Below are positions 46,788-55,580 of a DNA stretch of 64,000 nt, one piece after another. The DNA is from Dietzia psychralcaliphila (GTDB lineage: Bacteria > Actinomycetota > Actinomycetes > Mycobacteriales > Mycobacteriaceae). The number at the start of each line of letters is the position of its first letter. Positions within the stretch are counted from its first letter, which is position 1. The stretch lies in NCBI RefSeq assembly GCF_003096095.1, contig NZ_CP015453.1:1240001-1304000 (forward strand). Direction: 5' to 3'. The notes below the pieces were generated by a model. That model did no database searches and was not told where the DNA came from. It saw only the letters and a program-made list of their open reading frames with translations. Made by a program: the position numbers and the translations under genes.

Positions 46788-47723
46788 ATGTTCCCCGACA
46801 CCCGGACTCGTCCCGCGGATTCCGGTGATCCTGCTCGCGAGGCTGCGCTGCACCGGCTCTCGAGTGTGACCGCGCCGGTGGGTCCGGCCTCCGCTCCCTG
46901 GTCCGACGCGGATCCGGACGGCAGGCGACCCGAGCGGGTGCCGCCCGCGGACCCGGATCCGGCGGCGTGGGCCGACCCGCCGTGGTGGCGCCGGATCCGG
47001 TGGGCCCCGGACAGGGTCGCCGGCATCGCTCTGGTCGTGCTCGTGTTGGGACTCGGCGGGTTCTCCGTCCATCGCCTCCTGGCCGCGGTGCCCGAGGGAT
47101 CGCCGGTACCGGATCTCCCGTTGGCCACTCCGGGGGTGACGGTCCCCGCAGACGGTTCGTCCGGCCCGGGGGCTGCGGAGGTCCCGGGCACGCCCGAGGT
47201 GGCGGCGCCCGACGAGCCGGTCGTCGTCTCGGTGGTCGGCCTCGTCGGACGTAGCGGGCTGGTCACGGTGACCCCGGGTGCGCGGGTCGCCGACGCCCTG
47301 GACAGCGCTGGCGGTGTCCTTGACGGCGGCGACCGCGACGGCCTCAACCTGGCGCGCAAGGTGGTCGACGGCGAGCAGATCCTCGTGGGCCTGGCCCCGG
47401 GACCCGACGGTCCCCGCGGTCCACGCAGTGGGATCGTCGGCGCAGACGACGCGCCGGTGGACGGCGGGCCCGCGCCCGGGGCAGGTGTCGGTGCCGGGGA
47501 GGGTGCCGCACCCGGGGCGGCGGCGGGCGGGGGTCTGGTCGACCTCAACACCGCGGATGCCACCACCCTCGAGACGTTGCCCGGGGTGGGCCCGGTGACC
47601 GCCTCGTCGATCCTTGCGTGGCGGGCCGCCAACGGTGCGTTCGCGAGCATCGATCAGCTGGCGGAGGTGGACGGCATCGGTCCGGTGACGCTGGCCCGAC
47701 TCCGGCCCCTGGTCACGGTGTGA
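46788..47723 (+). CDS. comEA: ComEA-like DNA-binding competence protein
   Basis: A 311-residue membrane-anchored DNA receptor candidate. A cytoplasmic Pro/Asp-rich N-terminus of about 75 residues, one membrane helix (VAGIALVVLVLGLGGFSV), an SLBB-type domain (VVSVVGLVGRSGLVTVTPGARVADALDSAGG), a Gly/Ala/Pro linker, and a C-terminal helix-hairpin-helix pair (LVDLNTADATTLETLPGVGPVTASSILAWR). It would pass DNA to ComEC, whose GTG overlaps its stop. No other competence genes are visible. Confidence 0.9.
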   Translation: MFPDTRTRPADSGDPAREAALHRLSSVTAPVGPASAPWSDADPDGRRPERVPPADPDPAAWADPPWWRRIRWAPDRVAGIALVVLVLGLGGFSVHRLLAAVPEGSPVPDLPLATPGVTVPADGSSGPGAAEVPGTPEVAAPDEPVVVSVVGLVGRSGLVTVTPGARVADALDSAGGVLDGGDRDGLNLARKVVDGEQILVGLAPGPDGPRGPRSGIVGADDAPVDGGPAPGAGVGAGEGAAPGAAAGGGLVDLNTADATTLETLPGVGPVTASSILAWRAANGAFASIDQLAEVDGIGPVTLARLRPLVTV

Positions 47724-49225
47724 ACGGCACCGGCCCGGCCGGCGGGACCGGCCCGGCCGACGGCGCCGAACCAGACCACGGCACCGGTCGGGCCGACGGC
47801 ACCGGCCGCGGCCCGACTCCACCGGGGCGGGCCCCCGCCGCGCGGGACCTCCGGTTGGTGGTGCCGACGCTCGCGCTGTTCGTCACGACCGCGGCCACCC
47901 TGGGGATGCGGCCGGCGGCGGCCGTGGCACTCGGGGTCGTCCTGCTCGTCGCAGCGGCGATCGCGGTGCTCTGGTCGGGGGCCGTGGGCGCGGATGACCG
48001 GGTGGACCGCACGGCGCTGGGGGTCCTCGCGATGGCGTGCGCGCTCGGGGCGGTCGGCGCCGGGGTCCAGGCGGCGCGGACGCATGCCCTCGCCGCACAT
48101 CCGTTGGTCCCGCTGGTGGACACCCGCACCGGTGTCGAGGGCGTGGTGACGGGATTCGACGGCCCGGTCCGCAGTGGGGGAGTGATGGTCCCGTTCCGTG
48201 TCGAGGCCACCGGGTCGGGGGAGTCGGTGCGAGCGGCCGAGCTCGATGTGGTGGTCCTGGCCCGCGAGGGATGGCGTGGGCTACCGCCCGGGACGCGGGT
48301 GCGGGCCTCGGTGGTGGTGCTCGAGCCACGATCGCCCGGCGATCCGCCGGCACTGCGCGCTCTGACCCCTCCGCGGGTGACGGGCGAACCGGGCCCGGCC
48401 GGCCGGGCCCCGGCCGCGGTGCGCGAGCGGCTACGCGTGGTCTCGGGCCGGGCGCTCGAGGGAGAGGCGGCGGGGTTGCTCCCGTCCTTCGTGCTCGGCG
48501 ATGAGGGCGGCGTGTCCACGGAGACGCGCGACGAGTTCCGGGCCTCGGGCCTGGCGCACCTCGCGGCGGTATCCGGGGCCAACACCACCTACGTGGTGGG
48601 GGCGGTACTCCTGTCCGCCGCGGCTCTGGGCGCCGGACGCCGCGGCCGCATCGTCGCCGCGGGGGCGGCGCTCGCCGGCTTCGTCACGGTGGTGGGGCCG
48701 GAGCCCGCGGTGCTCAGGGCGGCCGGCACCGGAGTCATCGGCCTCGCCGCTCTCAGCTCCCACCGGACCGGCCGCCCACTGGCGGCTCTGGCCGGCGTGG
48801 TGTTGCTGGTGGCGATGCTCGACCCCGCCACGGCCACCGGGGCAGGGTTCATCCTGTCGGTCACCGCGACCGCGGCGCTCGTCCTGGCCGCCAGACCGGT
48901 GGCTGTGCGTCTGCGTCGTCCGTGGATGCCCGCGACCGTCGCGGACGTATTGGCGGTCTGCGTGGTGGCGCACCTGGCCACCCTCCCGGTGCTGGTGGCC
49001 ACCGGACTGGAGTCGGGACCGTGGGCGCTGCCCGCGAACATCGCGGTGGCCCCGGTGGTGCCGCTGGTGACGGTGCTCGGGACCGCCGCGGCGGCCCTGG
49101 GGCCGGTGTGGCAGGACGGGGCCGTCCTGCTCGCGGCGGCGTGCGCCCCGGCGCTGTGGTGGCTCGAGACGGTCGCGGACATCGCCGTGGCCCTGCCGGG
49201 TTCGCCGGAGATAGCGCCCGGGTGA
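47720..49225 (+). CDS. comEC: ComEC/Rec2-type DNA channel, without MBL domain
   Basis: A 501-residue membrane protein: a Gly/Thr-rich N-tail with GTGPADG-type repeats, two or three helices, an OB-like DUF4131 domain (about 130-230) and the Competence domain with multiple helices (HLAAVSGANTTYVVGAVLL is the diagnostic segment). Many ComEC proteins are about 750 residues with a C-terminal metallo-beta-lactamase nuclease domain. Here the frame ends at SPEIAPG before any such domain, as in a number of actinobacteria. The GTG at 47720 overlaps the comEA stop. Confidence 0.9.
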   Translation: MNGTGPAGGTGPADGAEPDHGTGRADGTGRGPTPPGRAPAARDLRLVVPTLALFVTTAATLGMRPAAAVALGVVLLVAAAIAVLWSGAVGADDRVDRTALGVLAMACALGAVGAGVQAARTHALAAHPLVPLVDTRTGVEGVVTGFDGPVRSGGVMVPFRVEATGSGESVRAAELDVVVLAREGWRGLPPGTRVRASVVVLEPRSPGDPPALRALTPPRVTGEPGPAGRAPAAVRERLRVVSGRALEGEAAGLLPSFVLGDEGGVSTETRDEFRASGLAHLAAVSGANTTYVVGAVLLSAAALGAGRRGRIVAAGAALAGFVTVVGPEPAVLRAAGTGVIGLAALSSHRTGRPLAALAGVVLLVAMLDPATATGAGFILSVTATAALVLAARPVAVRLRRPWMPATVADVLAVCVVAHLATLPVLVATGLESGPWALPANIAVAPVVPLVTVLGTAAAALGPVWQDGAVLLAAACAPALWWLETVADIAVALPGSPEIAPG

Positions 49226-49312
49226 TCCCGCACCTGTCGTGACGGACCTGCGTGGCACGATGTCGAGTGACGACGACGAGAACGAGATCGAAGACCACGA
49301 CGAGGAGCGCAC

Positions 49313-50290
49313 ATGGCACCAGGCTCTGCACCCGCCACCCTGCATCTCGTCCTGGGCGAGGACGAGTTCCTCACCGAGCGCGCCACCTCCGGGGTCGTGG
49401 CGGCCGTGCGGGCCGCGGCACCCGAGGGGGAGGATCCGCCCGTGGTCTCCCGCCTGGGTGGGCCGGAGGTCGGTGCGCCCCAGCTGTTCGAGCTGCTCTC
49501 GCCGTCCCTGTTCGGCGAGGCCCGGATCGTGGTGATCACGGGGGCTGCCGAACTGGGCAAGGACGCCCAGGCGGCGGTGATGGGGGCCGCCGTCGACCTG
49601 CCGGACCAGACGGTCATGGTGGTCCAGCACACGGGCGGGGGCCGGGCCAAGACGCTCGTGCCGGATCTGCGTAAGGCCGGTGCGCAGGAGCATGCGGCCG
49701 GCAAGCTCTCCCGCCACATGGACGTGGTGGGGTTCGTGCGCTCGGAGTTCCGGGGCCTCGATGTCCGGGTGGCCCCGGAGGCGTGTGAGGCCCTGGTCGA
49801 GGCGGTGGGCACGGACCTGCGACAGCTGGCGTCGGCGTGCGGCCAGCTGGTGGCCGACACCGGGGGCAAGGTGGATGTCGAAGCGGTGCGCCGCTACCAC
49901 TCCGGTGTGGTGGGAGTGAGCGGATTCACCGTGGCCGAGCGCGCGGTCACCGGGGATGTGGCCGGCGCCATCGAGGCGCTCGAATGGGCCATGCACACGG
50001 GGGTTCCGCACGTCGTTTTGGCGGACGCCCTCGCGGACGCCGTGAACTCGATCGCCATGGTGGGTACGCAGCGGGGCACCCCGCCTGCCGAACTGGCCCG
50101 GCAGGGCCTGCCTCCGTGGAAGGTAAAGAAGGTCACCGCGCAGACACGGTACTGGTCCATCGACACCCTCGGGAGCGCCCTCCAGGTGGTCGCCCGCCTG
50201 AACGGCGAGGTCAAGGGGCAGGCCGAAGATACCTCCTACGCACTCGAGCGGGCGGTGCGCGAGGTGGGATCACTGGCGGGTGCCACGTAG
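49313..50290 (+). CDS. holA: DNA polymerase III subunit delta
   Basis: Clamp-loader subunit that opens the beta clamp; 325 residues. It has the AAA+-like fold without a functional P-loop, as expected for delta. Recognisable segments are LHLVLGEDEFLTERA, RVAPEACEALVEAVGTDLRQLASACGQL and the C-terminal domain PPWKVKKVTAQTRYWSIDTL. comEA-comEC-holA-rpsT order is conserved in mycobacteria. Convergent with rpsT. Confidence 0.94.
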   Translation: MAPGSAPATLHLVLGEDEFLTERATSGVVAAVRAAAPEGEDPPVVSRLGGPEVGAPQLFELLSPSLFGEARIVVITGAAELGKDAQAAVMGAAVDLPDQTVMVVQHTGGGRAKTLVPDLRKAGAQEHAAGKLSRHMDVVGFVRSEFRGLDVRVAPEACEALVEAVGTDLRQLASACGQLVADTGGKVDVEAVRRYHSGVVGVSGFTVAERAVTGDVAGAIEALEWAMHTGVPHVVLADALADAVNSIAMVGTQRGTPPAELARQGLPPWKVKKVTAQTRYWSIDTLGSALQVVARLNGEVKGQAEDTSYALERAVREVGSLAGAT

Positions 50291-50293
50291 AAC

Positions 50294-50357
50294 GCGACGA
50301 GGGCCCACCACGCGCACTCGAACAGTGCGGGGGTGGGCCCTCGGAGCCTCGTCGCGG
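50294..50357. terminator. Bidirectional terminator between holA and rpsT
   Basis: GAGGGCCCACC at 50299-50309 pairs with 50332-50342; an inner stem (GCACT/AGTGC) closes on CGAAC. An outer GCGACGA/TCGTCGC pair is also possible. It lies between convergent genes. Confidence 0.7.
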
Positions 50358-50405
50358 CGGTCATGGCCGCGGGGCTGTGCTCCTCGCAGAAAGGAGCGGG
50401 TCGCC

Positions 50406-50666
50406 TCAGAGCGCGTTGACGGCCTTGGCGAGCGACGACTTCTTGTTGGCTGCCTGGTTCTGGTGGATGACACCCTTGGTGGCGGCCTTGTCGAGCTGAC
50501 GCGAGGTCGCCACGAGGAGGGCACCGGCCTTGGCCTTGTCGCCGGCCTCGGTGGCCTCACGCAGGCTGCGGATGGCGGAGCGCAGAGCCGACTTGGTCGA
50601 CTGGTTGCGGAGGCGGTTGCGCTCGTTGGTGAGGTTGCGCTTCTTCTGGGACTTGATGTTGGCCAC
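50406..50666 (-). CDS. rpsT: 30S ribosomal protein S20
   Basis: An 86-residue, lysine/alanine-rich ribosomal protein with the S20 start [20 protein letters not shown] and end [19 protein letters not shown]. Its own transcription unit, on the opposite strand to holA. The upstream 100 bases contain small dyads and -10-like hexamers, but I could not choose a promoter. Confidence 0.97.
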   Translation of the reverse strand: MANIKSQKKRNLTNERNRLRNQSTKSALRSAIRSLREATEAGDKAKAGALLVATSRQLDKAATKGVIHQNQAANKKSSLAKAVNAL

Positions 50667-50872
50667 TGGTCACACCTTTGGTCGTGTGTCGACGGTTCCT
50701 CAGAGGATCCGGTCGATCTGATGTCATGTCTCTAGTCCGTTCGGACACGCGTCGCGCGATCCGGTGGACACCGACGACCTACTTTACCAGCGGCGGCGGC
50801 ACCAGCCAAAACGCGTGACGAGGCGGCGCACTCCCGGTCTGCTCCCCGGCCCGCGGCCCGCGACCACCGGCG

Positions 50873-51421
50873 TCAGCGCCAGCCGTAGTCCGAGCGCAGG
50901 CGGTCCGCGACCTGCTCGAACGTCGAGCGGGGGCAGATGGCGCCCTCGCGTCGGATCCCCTTCTCGGGTACGTCCAGCACCCGGTCCAGGCGGACCCAGC
51001 TCGGTCGGCCCTCCGGGTCCCACGGTCCGCTGCCGAGCCCCAGCCACCCCTCGTCGTCGTCCCGCTTGTCCTGTGAGGAGAGCTGCAGGCCGAGCAGACG
51101 TTCCCCGTCGCGGCCCACCACCAGGACCGGACGGTCCTTCCCGCGTCCGTCGGCCTCCTCGAACTCCACCCAGGTCCACACGATCTCGCCGGGGTCGGCG
51201 TGACCGTCGAGGTCGGGCGCGTAGGAGAGGGTCCTCGCGCGGCTCGACGTGGGCACGGTCCCGGACGTGGTGGGCCGGCCCGCGCCGACGGCGTCACGCG
51301 GCGCGGCGGGGGAGATCCCCCGATCCTCGAGGCGCCGACGCACCTCGAGAGCCACCGTCGGTCCGTACTTGCGGCTCATCCGAGCCGCGGTGCGACCCAT
51401 CCGGGCCCAGTTGATCGCCAT
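50873..51421 (-). CDS. PemK/MazF-like protein, no antitoxin
   Basis: 182 residues. The C-terminal 110 (ADPGEIVWTWVEFEEADGRGKDRPVLVVGRDGERLLGLQLSS) match the PemK/MazF (CcdB-fold) family, whose toxin members are mRNA endonucleases. The N-terminal 70 residues are a basic extension (NWARMGRTAARMSRKYGP). No antitoxin gene is adjacent; the divergent neighbour is an EthD-like protein. A homologue in the rpsT-lepA interval is common in this order, so it may have a housekeeping role rather than being a toxin. Confidence 0.78.
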   Translation of the reverse strand: MAINWARMGRTAARMSRKYGPTVALEVRRRLEDRGISPAAPRDAVGAGRPTTSGTVPTSSRARTLSYAPDLDGHADPGEIVWTWVEFEEADGRGKDRPVLVVGRDGERLLGLQLSSQDKRDDDEGWLGLGSGPWDPEGRPSWVRLDRVLDVPEKGIRREGAICPRSTFEQVADRLRSDYGWR

Positions 51422-51456
51422 GTCCGCCAGGGTAACGGCATCTAGGATCCCGGTTC

Positions 51457-52179
51457 ATGGACATGATCTTCGCGGTGGTGTGGTCGGACGACCCGGAACG
51501 GGCCGTGCCCGACGGGGCCGCGTTGCGGTCGGAGATCGCCCGGGCGGTCGACGGCCCGCTCGCGGACCTGGAGGTGACCGAGTACGTGGTGAACGTCCGT
51601 GACGACGCGGTGGCGGGCGCGATGATCGACGTGCAGGTGACCCCGCTGCCGGTCCTCGCGGCCGTCCGCGCACGGGTGCCGGCGGCCTCGGGCACGGCGT
51701 GCGCCGACCTTCTCGACGCCGTGCGCGGACTCGGCCCGGTCTCCGCGTGGTCGGTGACCGAATCGGAGCCGCTACCCGCCCCGGGCCCGGGGGAGGACGG
51801 AAGGTGCCCCGGGATGACCAACCTGGCCTTCCTGCGACGGCCCGGGCGGATGGACCGCGACGAGTGGCTGCGCATCTGGCTCGAGGAGCACACGCCGGTG
51901 GCGATCGAGACACAGTCCACCACCGGGTACACCCAGCACGTGGTGGTCCGCGCACTGACCGAGGGCGCGCCGGAGATCGCGGGGATCGTCGAGGAGGTGT
52001 TCCCGATCGAGGCCACCCGAGACCTCGGGGTGTTCTTCGACTCCCGGGGCAGCGACGAGCGGATGAGTGCCAACATCCAGGCCATGACCGCCTCGACCGC
52101 CCGGTTCCTGGACGACGGCGCGGTCGATGCGATCCCCACGGGCCGGTACGTGATGCGTATCCCGGGTCCGCGCGTGTGA
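51457..52179 (+). CDS. EthD-domain-like protein
   Basis: A 240-residue protein that appears to contain two ferredoxin-like halves; the second (MTNLAFLRRPGRMDRDEWLRIWLEEHTPVA) matches the EthD/dimeric alpha-beta barrel group. The function is unknown; EthD relatives assist monooxygenases or degrade small molecules. A -10-like TAGGAT ends eight bases before the ATG, so it may be leaderless. Divergent from the PemK-like gene. Confidence 0.7.
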   Translation: MDMIFAVVWSDDPERAVPDGAALRSEIARAVDGPLADLEVTEYVVNVRDDAVAGAMIDVQVTPLPVLAAVRARVPAASGTACADLLDAVRGLGPVSAWSVTESEPLPAPGPGEDGRCPGMTNLAFLRRPGRMDRDEWLRIWLEEHTPVAIETQSTTGYTQHVVVRALTEGAPEIAGIVEEVFPIEATRDLGVFFDSRGSDERMSANIQAMTASTARFLDDGAVDAIPTGRYVMRIPGPRV

Positions 52180-52236
52180 CAATGGGGTGATCGCCCGGTC
52201 GGACCGCACCCCGCCACGCCCGGGCCCGCCCGAGGA

Positions 52237-54096
52237 GTGATCGAGATTCCCAACTTCGCAGAGACGACGTTCACCGATCCAGCCAGGATCAGGAACTTCT
52301 GCATCATCGCGCACATCGACCACGGCAAGTCGACGCTTGCCGACCGGATGCTGCAGCTGACCGGTGTGGTCGAGGAGAGGCTCATGCGAGCCCAGTACCT
52401 CGACCGCATGGACATCGAACGCGAACGCGGCATCACCATCAAGGCGCAGAACGTCCGCCTGCCGTGGGTGCCGCGCTCCGGTGCCCACGAGGGCGAGGAG
52501 ATCGTGCTGCACATGATCGACACCCCGGGCCACGTGGACTTCACCTACGAGGTCTCCCGCGCGCTCGAGGCGTGTGAGGGGGCGATCCTCCTGGTGGACG
52601 CCGCGCAGGGCATCGAGGCGCAGACCCTGGCCAACCTGTACCTGGCCATGGAGAACGACCTCGAGATCATCCCGGTGCTCAACAAGATCGACCTGCCGGC
52701 GGCGGACCCGGAGCGGTTCGCCGAGGAGATCTCCCACATCATCGGCTGCGAGCCGGACGAGGTCCTGCGGGTCTCCGGCAAGACGGGCGCGGGCGTCGAG
52801 GAACTCCTGGACAAGGTGTGTGACGTGATCCCGGCGCCCGTGGGTGACCACGACGCCCCGGCGCGCGCGATGATCTTTGACTCGGTCTACGACACCTACC
52901 GCGGTGTCGTCACCTACGTGCGCGTCGTCGACGGTTCGCTCAGGCCGCGCGAGAAGGTCAAGATGATGTCGACGGGCTCCACCCACGAGGCGCTCGAGGT
53001 CGGGATCATCTCGCCCGAGCCCAAGGCCACCAAGGGGCTCGGCCCCGGCGAGGTCGGGTACCTCATCACCGGGGTCAAGGACGTCCGTCAGTCCAAGGTC
53101 GGCGACACGGTGACGAGTGCCCGGGGTGGCGCGGAGGACCCGCTGGCCGGGTACAAGGAACCCAACCCGATGGTGTTCTCGGGGCTGTACCCGATCGACG
53201 GATCCGACTACCCGGTGCTGCGCGACGCCCTGGACAAGCTCCAGCTCAACGACGCCTCGCTGGACTACGAACCGGAGACCTCGGTCGCGCTGGGCTTCGG
53301 CTTCCGCTGCGGTTTCCTGGGTCTGCTGCACATGGAGATCACCCGGGACCGGTTGGAGCGCGAGTTCAACCTCGACCTGATCTCCACCGCGCCGAACGTG
53401 GTGTACCGAGTGGTCGCGGAGGACGGCACCGAGCACCAGGTCACCAACCCGTCGTACTGGCCCGAGGGCAAGCATCGCGAGATCTTCGAGCCGATCGTCA
53501 AGACCACGATCATCGTGCCGAGTGAGTACGTGGGCACGACCATGGAGTTGTGTCAGTCCAAGCGCGGCGAGATGAAGGGCATGGACTACCTGTCCGAGAC
53601 CCGCGTCGAGCTGCGGTACGTCATGCCTATGGGCGAGATCATCTTCGACTTCTTCGACTCGCTCAAGTCCCGCACCAAGGGCTACGCGTCGATGGACTAC
53701 GAGGAGGCCGGCGAGCAGGCGTCCGACCTGGTCAAGGTCGACATCCTGTTGCAGGGCGAGGCCGTGGACGCGTTCTCCGCGATCGTGCACCGGGACTACG
53801 CGCAGGCCTACGGCAACAAGATGACGGGCAAGCTCAAGGAGCTGATCCCGCGCCAGCAGTACGAGGTGCCCATCCAGGCGGCGATCGGCGCGAAGATCAT
53901 CTCCCGCGAGAACATCCGCGCCATCCGCAAGGACGTGCTCTCCAAGTGCTACGGCGGCGACATCAGCCGCAAGCGCAAGCTGCTCGAGAAGCAGAAGGAG
54001 GGCAAGAAGCGCATGAAGTCGATCGGTCGAGTGGACGTGCCCCAGGAGGCCTTCGTGGCCGCGCTGTCCGCGGACTCGAGCGCGGACAAGAAGTAG
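52237..54096 (+). CDS. lepA: Elongation factor 4 (LepA)
   Basis: Ribosome-associated GTPase acting on stalled or misassembled ribosomes; 619 residues. The G domain has [17 protein letters not shown] and NKIDLPAA. The C-terminal domain is recognisable ([43 protein letters not shown]). The only in-frame start is the GTG at 52237, which overlaps a GAGGAG sequence, so the ribosome binding site is unusually placed. The stop lies in the first copy of an 18-base tandem repeat. Confidence 0.95.
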   Translation: MIEIPNFAETTFTDPARIRNFCIIAHIDHGKSTLADRMLQLTGVVEERLMRAQYLDRMDIERERGITIKAQNVRLPWVPRSGAHEGEEIVLHMIDTPGHVDFTYEVSRALEACEGAILLVDAAQGIEAQTLANLYLAMENDLEIIPVLNKIDLPAADPERFAEEISHIIGCEPDEVLRVSGKTGAGVEELLDKVCDVIPAPVGDHDAPARAMIFDSVYDTYRGVVTYVRVVDGSLRPREKVKMMSTGSTHEALEVGIISPEPKATKGLGPGEVGYLITGVKDVRQSKVGDTVTSARGGAEDPLAGYKEPNPMVFSGLYPIDGSDYPVLRDALDKLQLNDASLDYEPETSVALGFGFRCGFLGLLHMEITRDRLEREFNLDLISTAPNVVYRVVAEDGTEHQVTNPSYWPEGKHREIFEPIVKTTIIVPSEYVGTTMELCQSKRGEMKGMDYLSETRVELRYVMPMGEIIFDFFDSLKSRTKGYASMDYEEAGEQASDLVKVDILLQGEAVDAFSAIVHRDYAQAYGNKMTGKLKELIPRQQYEVPIQAAIGAKIISRENIRAIRKDVLSKCYGGDISRKRKLLEKQKEGKKRMKSIGRVDVPQEAFVAALSADSSADKK

Positions 54097-54152
54097 GACG
54101 CGGTCAAGGAGTAGGACGCGGTCAAGAAGTAGGTCGGGGGCAGGAAGTAGCC
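54081..54152. repeat. 18-bp tandem repeat spanning the lepA stop codon
   Basis: Four copies of an 18-base unit (cores CGCGGTCAAGAAGTAGGA; the last one degenerate) start inside the final codons of lepA. Each carries TAG in the lepA frame (54094, 54112, 54130, 54148), so the repeat multiplies the stop codon. Confidence 0.85.
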
Positions 54153-54186
54153 GGGCGGGCGCCGGGGTGCCCTCGGTCCCGCGCGC

Positions 54187-54699
54187 TCAGTTCCTCGCCC
54201 TGTGACGCCGTACGGCGGACCGGTTGGTGCAGCGGGTCGAGCAGTACCGCTTGCGCCCGTTTCGGGTGGTGTCGGCGAAGACGTCCTCGCAGTCGTCGGC
54301 CGCGCACCTCGCCAGCCGGTCGATGCCGCGCGAGGTCAGGTGAAGTGCGGTGCCCACCGAGAACATGGCGGTGAGCAGGCGGGCGAACGAGACGTCGTCG
54401 GCGCGGTAGTGCACGTGCCAGTGGCCGTCGTGGTCGGTGAGTCGCGGCGGAGCCGAGTGTTCGGCGAGCAGGGCGTTGAGCGCGTCGGCCCGCCCGCGGG
54501 GGTCGGTGGTGTCGACGACGACGAGCCAGTCGTCGAGGAACGTCAGCACCTCGTCCAGGTCCGCGTCGGAGGCGTCCCGGTCGATGGTCACACCCGACTC
54601 CCGGCAGCGGTCCACCAGTTCACGGGTGGTGCGGGGGCGGCGGCCCGCCAGGTCGGCGGCCAGTGTCACCGGATCGGCCCCGTAAGGGTTGATATACAC
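54187..54699 (-). CDS. CGNR zinc finger / ABATE domain regulator
   Basis: A 170-residue putative stress-responsive regulator. The N-terminal two thirds resemble the ABATE ligand domain, and the C-terminal zinc finger is CAADDCEDVFADTTRNGRKRYCSTRC followed by NRSAVRRHRAR. GTG start at 54699. Divergent from the TSUP permease with an AT-rich 26-base gap, so it may control that gene. Target and ligand are unknown. Confidence 0.86.
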   Translation of the reverse strand: MYINPYGADPVTLAADLAGRRPRTTRELVDRCRESGVTIDRDASDADLDEVLTFLDDWLVVVDTTDPRGRADALNALLAEHSAPPRLTDHDGHWHVHYRADDVSFARLLTAMFSVGTALHLTSRGIDRLARCAADDCEDVFADTTRNGRKRYCSTRCTNRSAVRRHRARN

Positions 54700-54725
54700 A
54701 AACCAATTACAGCACAGTTGTGGGC
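54700..54725. promoter_or_regulatory. AT-rich divergent promoter region
   Basis: The gap between the CGNR regulator and the TSUP permease is markedly more AT-rich than its surroundings. On the minus strand a TGTAAT box lies six bases before the regulator GTG. No confident box was found for the permease. Confidence 0.35.
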
Positions 54726-55547
54726 ATGCCTCAGTCGCTCGCGGGTCTGGCCGCGTCCCCGGCCCTCGGAATCTCCCTGTGGGTCCTCGTCTCGCTCGTG
54801 CTGGCGGCGTTCGTCGCGGGCTGGGTCGACTCGGTGGTCGGCGGGGGCGGGCTCATCCAGCTCCCGGCGCTCGTCATCGCGCTGCCCGCGGACGCCTCGA
54901 CCCCCGAGATCCTCGGAACCAACAAGCTCTCCTCGGTCGCGGGGACGCTGGTCGCCTCCCTCACCTACCTCCGCAAGATCAGGGTGCCGGTCGGGATGGT
55001 GCTCCCGCTCGTGGTGGCCGCGTTCGCGGGATCAGCCGCGGGCTCCTCGGTGGCCCGGTTCATCCCCAGGGACCTGCTCACGCCCGTCGTGCTGGTGGCG
55101 GTGGTCGCCGTCGGTGCCTACACCTGGTTCCGCCCCACCATGGGGCGCACCCACGAGGACCGGTACACGGGCTGGGCGCGGACCTGGCGCTCGGCGCTGA
55201 TCGGTGTGCTGATCGGGTTCTACGACGGGGTGCTGGGCCCGGGCACCGGGTCCTTCTTCGTGATCGCGATAGTCGCGTTCCTGGGCTTCGGCTTCCTCCA
55301 GGGCACCGTGGCGGCCAAGCTCGCCAACCTCACCACCAACGTCGCCTCGATCCTGGTGTTCGGCATCCACGGCGAGGTGCTGTGGATCATCGGTGGCTGT
55401 ATGGCGGTGGCCAACCTCACCGGTGGCTACATCGGCGCGCGGATGGCGATGCGGCACGGCAACGAGTTCATCCGCGTGGTGTTCCTGGTGGTCATCGGCA
55501 TCCTGGCGGTCAAGCTGGCGTGGGACACGGTGGTCCAGTGGACGTGA
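54726..55547 (+). CDS. TSUP/TauE-SafE family permease
   Basis: A 273-residue membrane protein with about eight helices and the two TSUP repeats: VDSVVGGGGLIQLPALV in the first half and IGFYDGVLGPGTGSFFVIAIV in the second. The family exports or imports sulfite, sulfoacetate and related organosulfur anions; the substrate here is unknown. A GTG two codons earlier (54720) is an alternative start. Confidence 0.9.
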   Translation: MPQSLAGLAASPALGISLWVLVSLVLAAFVAGWVDSVVGGGGLIQLPALVIALPADASTPEILGTNKLSSVAGTLVASLTYLRKIRVPVGMVLPLVVAAFAGSAAGSSVARFIPRDLLTPVVLVAVVAVGAYTWFRPTMGRTHEDRYTGWARTWRSALIGVLIGFYDGVLGPGTGSFFVIAIVAFLGFGFLQGTVAAKLANLTTNVASILVFGIHGEVLWIIGGCMAVANLTGGYIGARMAMRHGNEFIRVVFLVVIGILAVKLAWDTVVQWT

Positions 55548-55567
55548 GGCCGGCCGGGGGGCAGACG

Positions 55568-55580
55568 TAGACTCGCCCCC
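55568..55580 (+). promoter_or_regulatory. Putative -10 for the M3 peptidase
   Basis: TAGACT at 55568-55573 ends seven bases before the ATG at 55581, suggesting a leaderless transcript. Confidence 0.4.

Noticed and set aside
47720-49312. Frameshift at the end of comEC hiding a C-terminal MBL domain
   Set aside because: Only 87 bases separate the stop from holA, too few for a 250-residue domain.
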